A stretch of DNA of 21,625 nucleotides. Source: Fimousia sp036311565. Lineage in GTDB: Bacteria > Bacillota > Clostridia > Lachnospirales > Lachnospiraceae. Each line of letters begins with the position of its first letter. The first letter of the stretch is position 1. The stretch spans positions 1-21,625 of the forward strand of contig JAXJPR010000035.1 in the NCBI GenBank assembly GCA_036311565.1, in the 5' to 3' direction. Positions 7,713 through 14,044 of this stretch are shown one piece after another. The notes under the pieces are model-generated. The model was not told the origin of the DNA and ran no database searches. It saw only the letters and a program-made list of their open reading frames with translations. Position numbers and translations under genes: made by a program.

Positions 7713-8360
7713 TTATGCTTTCTGATTTCGATCGTTTCTTTTAAGCATAATCACTACTTTTCTATATGGATCTTCGCCTTCACTCTTCGTACATACATAT
7801 CTGTCATTCTGTAATGCAGAATGAATAATTCTTCTTTCATATGGATTCATCGGTTCAAGTGAAACAGATCTTCTTGTACGTTTTACTTTGTATGCAATAT
7901 TACGCGCAAGATTTTCTAAGGTCTTTTTTCTTCTTTCACGGTAATTTTCCGTATCTAACTGTACTTTTACATAATTTTCACTGTTCTTATTTACAAACAG
8001 ACTAATTAAATACTGAAGGGAATCTAAAGTCTGTCCTCTTTTTCCAATAAGGATTCCCATATCATCACCGCTTAAATTGATATCCATAAAATTATTTTCT
8101 TCATTGTAATTAATCTGACACTCTGTCTTTACCCCCATCGCATCAAATAATTCATGTAAATAATCTGTAGTAATATCTAAAAGTGATTCTTTTTTTATAA
8201 TTTCGATGATGGCAGGTTTTACATTAAAAATTCCTAAAAAACCTTTATTTCCATCATCAATCACTTCATATTCTAGTTCGCTGCTTGGAATCCCAAGTTC
8301 CATAGCCGCATTCATAACAGCATCTGACACCGTTTTACCTTCAAAACGTGTATTTTCCAT
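7713..8360 (-). CDS. khpB: RNA-binding protein KhpB (Jag/EloR)
   Basis: A 215-residue RNA-binding protein of the Jag/KhpB family. In streptococci it pairs with KhpA and influences cell elongation; its direct RNA targets here are unknown. The Jag-N domain is at about 1-52, with the family pattern KGFLGIF near 39-45. A KH domain at about 65-135 carries the GxxG loop GKRG (106-109), and a C-terminal R3H domain has R176-x3-H180. The ATG at 8360 lies one base after the yidC stop, and its ribosome site (AGGGGGG) is formed by the last yidC codons, so translation is probably coupled. It is the last gene of the operon, 3 bp before its terminator. Confidence 0.95.
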   Translation of the reverse strand: MENTRFEGKTVSDAVMNAAMELGIPSSELEYEVIDDGNKGFLGIFNVKPAIIEIIKKESLLDITTDYLHELFDAMGVKTECQINYNEENNFMDINLSGDDMGILIGKRGQTLDSLQYLISLFVNKNSENYVKVQLDTENYRERRKKTLENLARNIAYKVKRTRRSVSLEPMNPYERRIIHSALQNDRYVCTKSEGEDPYRKVVIMLKRNDRNQKA

Positions 8361-8361
8361 T

Positions 8362-9579
8362 CTATTTACCCCCCTGTTGATTTTCCAACTCTTTTACAAT
8401 ATTGGCTTTAGAAGCAATAGAACCGCCTTTTGTGCTATTAAGTTTTGCATCAAGATTTTTTGTGTTGATATTAGCCGCATTTTTCACTTTGCTGTTTGCT
8501 GCCTGTCCAGCCTGAGAACTTGGATCTCCTGCGCTCATCATTCTATCTGTAAGAGATGGTTTCCCTTTTTTCTTTTCTTTTTTCTTAACGTATTTTTTGT
8601 GCTGCTTTTCAATAATTTTATCCATATCTGCATGATCATAATAAAAATTAATGATCAACTGCTGAAGTACCTGAAAGATTGCTGATGCAGCCCAGTAAAT
8701 ACCAATCGCTGCAGGCAATGTCATACACATGAAGAATGACATTAATGGCATAAATAACATCATATTTTTAGATGTTGCAGCTGCTGGGTTATCATCATCC
8801 ATCTGTCCCATAGATACTTTTGCAGAAAGGTACTGTGCCAATGCTGCAACAATAGGGATAAGTAAATAAATAGAAATTCCAAATCCTGGTGTCTGAGTAA
8901 TGTTAATTCCCAGAACGAAATCATTCATATGAATTAATCCATTTGCACACTCTGCAATTGTATCTGCGGCTCCTGGAAGTTTCTCTGCAATCATATCCCA
9001 TGCTTCATTTGGAAGATGCCCTAAATATGATACAACTTCATCAATTGTTGAATTATTTTCTAATGTATAACGTGAACTTACCTTTACTGCTTCTCCAACA
9101 GATTGAAGCGCTTTTACAAATCCACTCTGTGCCATAATATCATTTGCAACTATTTCATATGCTTCATATACTTTTGGAATATATGATGGGATATCCATAA
9201 CAACACGATACAGTGCTAATAAAATTGGCATCTGAATAAGCATAGGAAGACATCCACTTGTTGGACTTGCTCCATACTTTTCATATAAAGCATTCATTTC
9301 TTCCTGCTGTTTGATCATGGAAGCCTGGTCTCTGGAATTGCGATATTTTTTCTGAATTTTATGCATTTCAGGCTGCATGACTTGATTTACTTTTGTAAAT
9401 CTCTGTTGTTTTAAAGTTAATGGAAATAAAAGAATTTTTACAGCTAATGTAAACAGAATAATACTTAACCCAATATTCTGAATTCCAAAAGCTTCCAGCC
9501 CATTATAAATCCACTCAATAATAAATCCTAATAACTGAGCAATTGAACCTAAAAATCCACCGCTTGATGCTAACATCAT
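8362..9579 (-). CDS. yidC: Membrane protein insertase YidC/Oxa1
   Basis: Polytopic insertase for membrane proteins, working alone or with SecYEG. The product is 405 residues. Hydrophobic segments are visible at about 10-35, 36-58 (a hairpin leading to LFPLTLKQQRFT), 118-135, 230-250 and 275-310. The cytoplasmic coiled hairpin QPEMHKIQKKYR lies at about 88-99. Between the second and third core segments is an insert of roughly 100 residues (about 140-235), longer than in B. subtilis SpoIIIJ. There is no lipobox Cys at the N-terminus. The C-terminal tail from about 325 is Lys-rich, as expected for ribosome contact. Start: tandem ATGs at 9576 and 9579 with AAGGTAAGG upstream; the first is used here. 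The gene sits between yidD and khpB. Confidence 0.95.
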   Translation of the reverse strand: MMLASSGGFLGSIAQLLGFIIEWIYNGLEAFGIQNIGLSIILFTLAVKILLFPLTLKQQRFTKVNQVMQPEMHKIQKKYRNSRDQASMIKQQEEMNALYEKYGASPTSGCLPMLIQMPILLALYRVVMDIPSYIPKVYEAYEIVANDIMAQSGFVKALQSVGEAVKVSSRYTLENNSTIDEVVSYLGHLPNEAWDMIAEKLPGAADTIAECANGLIHMNDFVLGINITQTPGFGISIYLLIPIVAALAQYLSAKVSMGQMDDDNPAAATSKNMMLFMPLMSFFMCMTLPAAIGIYWAASAIFQVLQQLIINFYYDHADMDKIIEKQHKKYVKKKEKKKGKPSLTDRMMSAGDPSSQAGQAANSKVKNAANINTKNLDAKLNSTKGGSIASKANIVKELENQQGGK

Positions 9580-9606
9580 AAGTATATTACCTTACCTTTC
9601 TTATGA

Positions 9607-9822
9607 TCAGGGAACCGGGTCGTACCCACCCTTTGCAAAAGGATTACATCTTAAAATTCTCCAGGCGGCTAGCAGCCCGCCTTTTATGAGGCCATATTTC
9701 TCAATTGCCTCAATGGCGTATTGTGAACATGTGGGTATATACTTACAGGTTCCTCTACCTTTCATTGCTGATAAATATTTTTGATAAAAGCGAATACAAC
9801 CTAATGCTACTTTCTTTATCAT
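9607..9822 (-). CDS. yidD: Membrane protein insertion efficiency factor YidD
   Basis: Small (71-residue) amphipathic protein of the YidD family, which helps YidC-dependent insertion at the inner face of the membrane. Family hallmarks are all present: IRFYQKYLS near the N-terminus, CKYIPTCSQYA with two conserved Cys, and the C-terminal RILRCNPFAKGGYDPVP. I choose ATG 9822, preceded by AAGAAGTGA as ribosome site. The alternative GTG at 9831 adds three residues and overlaps the rnpA stop in a GTGA arrangement, and cannot be excluded. Placement between rnpA and yidC is the usual one. Confidence 0.93.
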   Translation of the reverse strand: MIKKVALGCIRFYQKYLSAMKGRGTCKYIPTCSQYAIEAIEKYGLIKGGLLAAWRILRCNPFAKGGYDPVP

Positions 9823-9827
9823 TGATT

Positions 9828-10166
9828 TCACTTCTTTACTATTTTATGGAGTCCGGCTAAATGAAAAAATGATTTTTTCAATTCATCATATCCTTTTCCT
9901 TTTGCCCCTCCTCTGGCAATGACTACGATATCAAACCCTTGAATCAGACGTTCCCAGTTTAACCGGTAAACTTCTCTGATCACTCTTGTGAATCGATGTC
10001 TTACCACGCTATTTCCGACTTTTTTACTAACTGATATTCCTAATCGGTTTTTCTCCAGTCCATTCTCTCTAATATACATGACCAGCTGACGATTTGCCTT
10101 AGACTGGCCACTGCGATAAACCAAAGAAAAATCTCCTGACTTTTTTAAAGATTCATATTGTTTCAT
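9828..10166 (-). CDS. rnpA: Ribonuclease P protein component
   Basis: Protein subunit that assists the RNase P RNA in cutting 5' leaders from tRNA precursors; it binds the leader and the catalytic RNA. The product is 112 residues and very basic, as usual. The family core GISVSKKVGNSVVRHRF is followed by TRVIREVYR. The position normally written RNR reads RHR here, which I believe is common in clostridia. The C-terminal half carries DIVVIARGGAKGKGYDEL. The ATG at 10166 has only a weak, distant ribosome site (AAGGG 12 bases away), suggesting low translation relative to rpmH. It follows rpmH after a terminator-like hairpin and abuts yidD. Confidence 0.95.
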   Translation of the reverse strand: MKQYESLKKSGDFSLVYRSGQSKANRQLVMYIRENGLEKNRLGISVSKKVGNSVVRHRFTRVIREVYRLNWERLIQGFDIVVIARGGAKGKGYDELKKSFFHLAGLHKIVKK

Positions 10167-10184
10167 TTTAATTTAATACCCTTA

Positions 10185-10222
10185 AAAACAGAGAAAAGAA
10201 AAGGTCACAAAAGTTTGCGACC
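10185..10222 (-). terminator. Terminator/attenuator between rpmH and rnpA
   Basis: In minus-strand RNA, GGTCGCAAA (10214-10222) pairs with TTTGTGACC (10203-10211), nine pairs with one G-U, directly followed by TTTTCTTTTCTCTG. It begins one base past the rpmH stop. As rnpA has no obvious promoter of its own in the 56-bp gap, this is probably a partial terminator that keeps rnpA and downstream genes below rpmH. Confidence 0.7.
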
Positions 10223-10357
10223 CTAAGCTGATAATTTATTTCTTCCTTTTGCTCTTCTTCTAGCTAATACTTTTCTACCGTTAGCAGTGCTCATTCTTTT
10301 TCTAAAACCATGAACTTTAGATCTCTGTCTCTTTTTTGGCTGAAATGTCATTTTCAT
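10223..10357 (-). CDS. rpmH: 50S ribosomal protein L34
   Basis: Ribosomal protein of 44 residues, the usual length, found by translating the minus strand between the rnpA region and the origin. It begins MKMTFQPKKRQRSKVHGFRK and ends in RRRAKGRNKLSA, with the family's Arg/Lys-rich composition and the conserved STANGRKVL centre. The ATG at 10357 has a near-perfect ribosome site (AAGGAGGTG). It is the first gene of the rpmH-rnpA-yidD-yidC-khpB operon, the classical neighbour of dnaA across the origin, and has a strong promoter at 10430-10458. Confidence 0.98.
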   Translation of the reverse strand: MKMTFQPKKRQRSKVHGFRKRMSTANGRKVLARRRAKGRNKLSA

Positions 10358-10429
10358 AATACAGGCACCTCCTTATATATATATTCGATATTTGCTATAA
10401 TCCTTTTCATGTCATAAAACACCATCCCT

Positions 10430-10458
10430 ATTATATAAATTTCATTACCTTTCGTCAA
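10430..10458 (-). promoter_or_regulatory. Strong promoter of the rpmH operon
   Basis: On the minus strand TTGACG (10453-10458) is 17 bp from a perfect TATAAT (10430-10435). Transcription would begin near 10423, leaving a 65-nt leader before rpmH. Confidence 0.85.
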
Positions 10459-10505
10459 GTAAAATCTTTTATTTTGCTCAAAGAATTAGCCATGCACGAT
10501 GATAA

Positions 10506-10599
10506 GCAGGAATTTTTTCAAGTTTACTTGAAGCAAAATGACTACTTATTATCGTATACGGCGTTTCGCCTCATCGAACCGAGCTTTGCGAGGTGAGAT
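10506..10599. repeat. 94-bp direct repeat, copy A
   Basis: Runs from GCAGGAATTTTTTCAAG to GGTGAGAT. Inside are the inverted repeat TTCAAGT-TT-ACTTGAA, the small hairpin GGCG-TTT-CGCC, and a possible stem pairing GTTTCGCCTC with GAGGTGAGAT. It differs from copy B at two positions only. Confidence 0.9.
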
Positions 10600-10627
10600 G
10601 ATGCATGGCGGGCCATGTACCATAATC

Positions 10628-10721
10628 GCAGGAATTTTTTCAAGTTTACTTGAAGCAAAATGACTACTTATTATCGTATATGGCGTTTCGCCTCATCGAA
10701 CCGAGCTTTGCGAAGTGAGAT
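10628..10721. repeat. 94-bp direct repeat, copy B
   Basis: Same core as copy A with C to T in TATACGGC and G to A in GCGAGGTG. The second change breaks one pair of the predicted 3' stem; the first destroys the CGTATACG palindrome of copy A. Confidence 0.9.
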
Positions 10722-10742
10722 TTCCACATGGCCCGCCATGCA

Positions 10743-11079
10743 GCTGAAATAAATGTGGAAAAGCTCTGTCAACAGGATATCTTGTGGTTAATCACAAAGT
10801 TATCCACAATTTGTGGGTAACTTGTGCATAACTTTACAAAATGCTGTTGATTTTTTCTTTTCTATCTCTAAAATTTCTTATAGATTCTACATTCTTTGCA
10901 TGTTTATATGTGAAATCAGGTTGTCCACACCCTTTTTTGTCAATTTGTATTTCTTCTTATTATAATATATCCACACGTTATAAACTTATCCACACTATCA
11001 ACTTGAAATCTATCCACTTTTGCTTTATTATATAAAAGAAGTATTATGTGATTTAGAAAGGGTAAGTGGATAAATACCT
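10743..11079. other. Replication origin, upstream DnaA-box cluster (oriC left half)
   Basis: Consensus or near-consensus 9-mers (TTATCCACA): plus strand 10788-10796 (TTAATCACA), 10800-10808 (perfect), 10921-10929 (TTGTCCACA), 10967-10975 (ATATCCACA), 10986-10994 (perfect), 11010-11018 (CTATCCACT); minus strand 10754-10762 (TTTTCCACA), 10783-10791 (TTAACCACA), 10812-10820 (TTACCCACA), 10823-10831 (TTATGCACA), 11065-11073 (TTATCCACT). Those at 10783-10831 form head-to-head and overlapping pairs. The 10840-10920 interval is T-rich with no box. Together with the dnaA-dnaN interval this resembles the bipartite B. subtilis origin. Confidence 0.9.
11003..11031 (+). promoter_or_regulatory. dnaA promoter with DnaA boxes
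   Basis: TTGAAA (11003-11008) is 17 bp from TATTAT (11026-11031). A perfect DnaA box ends nine bases before the -35, and CTATCCACT occupies the spacer, so DnaA binding would be expected to affect its own promoter. The predicted start is near 11038, about 40 bases before the ATG. Confidence 0.7.
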
Positions 11080-12441
11080 ATGGAAGAAAAGATAAAAGAG
11101 ATATGGGATCAGGTTCTCACTCAATTAGTTCAAAAGTATGATATAACCGAAGCTGCAGCCAATACATGGATCCGCCCGCTGCAGGTATACAAAGTTTCAG
11201 ATGGCAAAATCACTTTTTTAATGGATAAAAAGTATGATAAACGCGGGGTTGAATTTATTAAACACCGCTTTTATGATCTTTCCATCGGATTAGCTATTCA
11301 GGACTTAATCGGTGTCGAATACACCATAGATATTTGTCTGTCCGATGAAGTAGAAGAATTTGCTCCTGCTCCAAAAAAACAGGACATTATCGTAGATACA
11401 CAAAAAAGTCAGATGCTTTCTAATCTGAATGAACGTTATACATTTGAAACTTTTGTCATCGGTAAGAATAATGAACTAGCCCATGCTGCCAGTGTTGCTG
11501 TTGCTGACGCTCCGGGCGAGACATACAATCCATTATTTTTGTATGGCGGAGCCGGACTTGGTAAAACACACTTAATGCATTCCATCGCACATTACATAAT
11601 AGAACATAAAAAAGATATGAAAGTTCTATATGTAACCAGCGAAAAATTTACTAATGAACTAATTGATTGTTTAAAACACAACAAAAATGAAGAATTTCGT
11701 AATAAATACCGGAATATCGATGTTCTTTTAATTGACGATATCCAGTTTATCATTGGAAAAGAAAGTACTCAGGAAGAATTTTTCCATACTTTTAATTCTT
11801 TATATGAAGAAAATAAGCAAATTATTATCTCTTCTGATAAACCTCCAAAAGATATGCAGATTTTAGATGAACGTTTCCGCTCCCGTTTTGAATGGGGATT
11901 AACTGCGGATATTCAGCCCCCTGATTACGAAACCAGAATGGCTATTTTGAACAAACGTGCCGAATTTGACAACATTAATATTGATACAGAAATCATGGAG
12001 TATGTTGCCAATAACATAAAATCTAACATTCGTGAACTAGAGGGCGCACTAAATAAAATCTGTGTTTACTCTAAGTTAAAGAGAAAACCAATTGACCTTG
12101 AACTTGCTCAGGAGGCATTAAAAGATTTGATTACTCCTCAAGGTGAACGGGAAATTACACCAGAATTAATCGTAGATATTGTTTGTGAACACTTTAATAT
12201 CTCATTAAATGATATTGCCTCCAGGAAAAAGAGCCAGGAAATCGCTTATCCACGACAGATTGCCATGTATTTATGTAAAAAACATACAGACAAATCTTTA
12301 AAAGCAATTGCTTCTGTCTTAGGAAAACGCGATCATTCTACAATCATTCATGGATGCCAAAAAATCGAAAATGACTTAAAAAATAACAGCAGTCTTCAAA
12401 ATACAATCGATGTTTTAACGAAAAAAATTAATCCGAATTAG
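11080..12441 (+). CDS. dnaA: Chromosomal replication initiator protein DnaA
   Basis: AAA+ ATPase that binds DnaA boxes, forms a helical oligomer and opens oriC for helicase loading. The product is 453 residues (B. subtilis 446). Domain I is at about 1-85, a short linker at 86-110, and domain III has Walker A GGAGLGKT (156-163), Walker B LLIDD (216-220), sensor 1 IISSDKPP, the box VII arginine finger in DERFRSRF (R269) and sensor 2 in NIRELEGAL (R319). Domain IV carries the box-binding signature GKRDHSTIIHGCQ (415-427), with Lys where GGRDHST is the commoner form. The ATG at 11080 has a weak ribosome site (AAGGGTAAGTGG, distant), which may limit translation. DnaA boxes lie on both sides of the gene. 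Confidence 0.98.
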   Translation: MEEKIKEIWDQVLTQLVQKYDITEAAANTWIRPLQVYKVSDGKITFLMDKKYDKRGVEFIKHRFYDLSIGLAIQDLIGVEYTIDICLSDEVEEFAPAPKKQDIIVDTQKSQMLSNLNERYTFETFVIGKNNELAHAASVAVADAPGETYNPLFLYGGAGLGKTHLMHSIAHYIIEHKKDMKVLYVTSEKFTNELIDCLKHNKNEEFRNKYRNIDVLLIDDIQFIIGKESTQEEFFHTFNSLYEENKQIIISSDKPPKDMQILDERFRSRFEWGLTADIQPPDYETRMAILNKRAEFDNINIDTEIMEYVANNIKSNIRELEGALNKICVYSKLKRKPIDLELAQEALKDLITPQGEREITPELIVDIVCEHFNISLNDIASRKKSQEIAYPRQIAMYLCKKHTDKSLKAIASVLGKRDHSTIIHGCQKIENDLKNNSSLQNTIDVLTKKINPN

Positions 12442-12701
12442 GCATTCATCCAATTTCACAACATCTTGTTTATAGGTTGTTGAAAAAATGTGGATTTCAA
12501 ATTGCCAATTTCAGGGGTGTGGATAGGACCTTAGTTATCCCTTAAAAATTTCATGTGTTTCAAGAAGTTATAAACACTTGTTTTTTTGATGTTTTTAAGG
12601 TTTTTTTAAGTTATGAACATTTCAACACCCCCTACTACTATTACGACGGAAATTAATTAATATATATTGTATCAATTCACCCGAAAGGAGTTATTCACAT
12701 T
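12442..12701. other. Replication origin, unwinding region (oriC right half)
   Basis: The dnaA-dnaN interval. DnaA-box variants: minus strand 12489-12497 (AAATCCACA) and 12518-12526 (CTATCCACA); plus strand 12568-12576 (TTATAAACA), 12611-12619 (TTATGAACA) and 12691-12699 (TTATTCACA, between the dnaN ribosome site and its start). T-rich tracts fill 12580-12607. A possible dnaN promoter, TTACGA (12641-12646), 16 bp, TATATT (12663-12668), overlaps the unwinding element and is only moderately convincing. Confidence 0.85.
12611..12669 (+). promoter_or_regulatory. DnaA-trio-like basal unwinding element
   Basis: In order: two adjoining degenerate boxes (TTATGAACA 12611-12619 and ATTTCAACA 12619-12627), a C-run (12628-12632), the triplet series CTACTACTATTACGACG (12632-12648), then an A/T stretch (12650-12668). 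This order and spacing match the B. subtilis unwinding site, where two boxes, a GC-rich spacer, 3'-GAT-5' type trios and an A/T region guide DnaA onto single strand. Function is inferred by analogy. Confidence 0.8.
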
Positions 12702-13814
12702 ATGAAAATTGTGTGTACCAAATCAAGTTTACTTCAAGGTGTTAATGTAGCTCTTAAGGCAGTATCAACAAAGACAACTTTGCCAATTCTTGAATGTCTT
12801 TTATTAGAAGCCACCAATGGAGTAATTACCTTAACTGCCAATGATATGGAACTTGGTATCGAAACTATTATAGAAGGAACGATCCAGGAAACTGGAAAAA
12901 TTGCATTAAATGCAAAGCTTTTTTCTGAAATTGTGCGGAAATTGCCGGATAATGACATCACTATTGCGACAAATGCAAATTATCAGGCGGTGATTACTTG
13001 TGAAAAATCTAAATTTACCATTTCCGGACAAGCTGGTGATGATTTTCCATTACTGCCAGAGATTGAAAAATTACAATCTATTACAATCTCACAATTTATG
13101 TTAAAAGAAGTGATTCGCCAAACGATTTTCTCTATTTCTGATAATGAAAATAATAAATTGATGACTGGCGAGCTGTTTGAAATTACAGATAACAACTTAA
13201 AAGTGGTATCTTTAGATGGACACCGCATTTCTATTCGAAATATAGAATTGAAAGATTGTTATGAAAATATCAAAGTTGTCGTTCCAGGAAAAACACTTTC
13301 TGATTTAAGTAAGATCTTAAATGGAGGAACGGAAGATGATGTGCATATTTACTTTACCAATAAGCACATTTTATTTGAATTTGATCAGACAATGGTCGTT
13401 TCCCGTCTGTTGGAAGGGGAATACTATAATATCAATCAGATGTTATCTACCGATTACGAAACAAAAATTCAGATTAATAAAAAGGAATTTTTAAATTGTA
13501 TTGATCGTGCATCTTTGCTGATTCGTGAATCTGATCGTAAACCGATTGTAATCAATATTCAGGAAGAAAGTATGCAGCTTTCTATTCAATCTTTTATTGG
13601 TTCTATGAAAGAAGAACTTTATATCAAAAAAGAGGGAAAAGATTTATTAATTGGATTCAATCCAAAGTTTTTAATGGATGCATTAAGAGTCATTGATGAT
13701 GATGTGATTGATATTTATCTGGTAAATCCAAAAGCACCTTGTTTTATCAGGGATGCTGCCGGATCTTATGTTTATCTGATATTGCCAGTAAACTTTAATG
13801 CTGCAAATATCTAA
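12702..13814 (+). CDS. dnaN: DNA polymerase III beta subunit (sliding clamp)
   Basis: Ring-shaped processivity clamp; two copies encircle DNA and tether polymerase III and repair proteins. The product is 370 residues, as usual, made of three repeated clamp folds of about 120 residues each. The start MKIVCTKSSLLQGVNVALKA, the centre LDGHRISIRNIEL and the C-terminal end CFIRDAAGSYVYLILPV are typical of the family. The C-terminal strand forms part of the pocket that binds clamp-interaction peptides. The ribosome site AAAGGAG lies 11 bases before the ATG, with a DnaA-box-like TTATTCACA between them. The gene is followed after 14 bp by the S4 protein gene, so it probably heads a dnaN-yaaA-recF-gyrB-gyrA transcript. 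Confidence 0.98.
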   Translation: MKIVCTKSSLLQGVNVALKAVSTKTTLPILECLLLEATNGVITLTANDMELGIETIIEGTIQETGKIALNAKLFSEIVRKLPDNDITIATNANYQAVITCEKSKFTISGQAGDDFPLLPEIEKLQSITISQFMLKEVIRQTIFSISDNENNKLMTGELFEITDNNLKVVSLDGHRISIRNIELKDCYENIKVVVPGKTLSDLSKILNGGTEDDVHIYFTNKHILFEFDQTMVVSRLLEGEYYNINQMLSTDYETKIQINKKEFLNCIDRASLLIRESDRKPIVINIQEESMQLSIQSFIGSMKEELYIKKEGKDLLIGFNPKFLMDALRVIDDDVIDIYLVNPKAPCFIRDAAGSYVYLILPVNFNAANI

Positions 13815-13828
13815 ATGAGGTACAAAAT

Positions 13829-14038
13829 ATGGAATTAATCAAATTAAGAGATGAATATATCAAATTAGGACAGGCTTTAAAAGCTGCTGGATTAGTAGAA
13901 TCTGGAGTAGAAGCCAAAGAAGTCATTCAAGCCGGACTGGTAATGGTGGACGGTGAAATTGAAACACGTCGTGGAAAAAAATTATATGATGGAGCAGTTG
14001 TTCAGTTTGATGGCATGACCATTCACATTGAAAAATAG
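13829..14038 (+). CDS. yaaA: S4-domain RNA-binding protein, YaaA type
   Basis: A 69-residue protein made almost entirely of an S4 RNA-binding domain: IKLGQALKAAGLVESGVEAK, then VMVDGEIETRRGKKLYDG, the loop that contacts RNA. The B. subtilis counterpart between dnaN and recF is called YaaA (RlbA) and has been linked to 50S ribosome assembly; that role is by homology and not visible here. The ATG follows GAGGT, 14 bp after dnaN. The stop is six bases before recF, which has almost no ribosome site of its own, so recF translation may depend on this gene. Confidence 0.93.
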   Translation: MELIKLRDEYIKLGQALKAAGLVESGVEAKEVIQAGLVMVDGEIETRRGKKLYDGAVVQFDGMTIHIEK

Positions 14039-14044
14039 TAAATT

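Larger units (their letters stand above)
10489..10742. repeat. Origin-proximal tandem repeat array with hairpin arms
   Basis: Two 94-bp cores, detailed separately, repeat at a period of 122 bp. After each comes CATGGC-NN-GCCATG: centre GG at 10604-10617 and centre CC at 10727-10740. Because the arms are palindromic and their centres complementary, 10602-10618 and 10726-10742 also form a perfect 17-bp inverted repeat around the second core. A partial arm, GCCATGCA (10489-10496), flanks the first core. No open reading frame of note and no DnaA consensus box lies in the cores. The array fills the space between the rpmH promoter and the DnaA-box cluster. Confidence 0.85.

Noticed and set aside
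10506..10721. CRISPR array
   Set aside because: Only two copies of a 94-bp unit separated by 28 bp, no cas genes; the size and copy number do not fit.
10841..11035. 64-codon plus-strand open frame in the origin
   Set aside because: It lies in T-rich DnaA-box DNA, has no ribosome site, and its Phe/Ile/Ser-rich translation simply reflects the base composition.
12723..12734. Partial copy of the origin repeat (TCAAGTTTACTT) within dnaN
   Set aside because: Twelve bases inside coding sequence, without the rest of the core; most likely chance in A/T-rich DNA.
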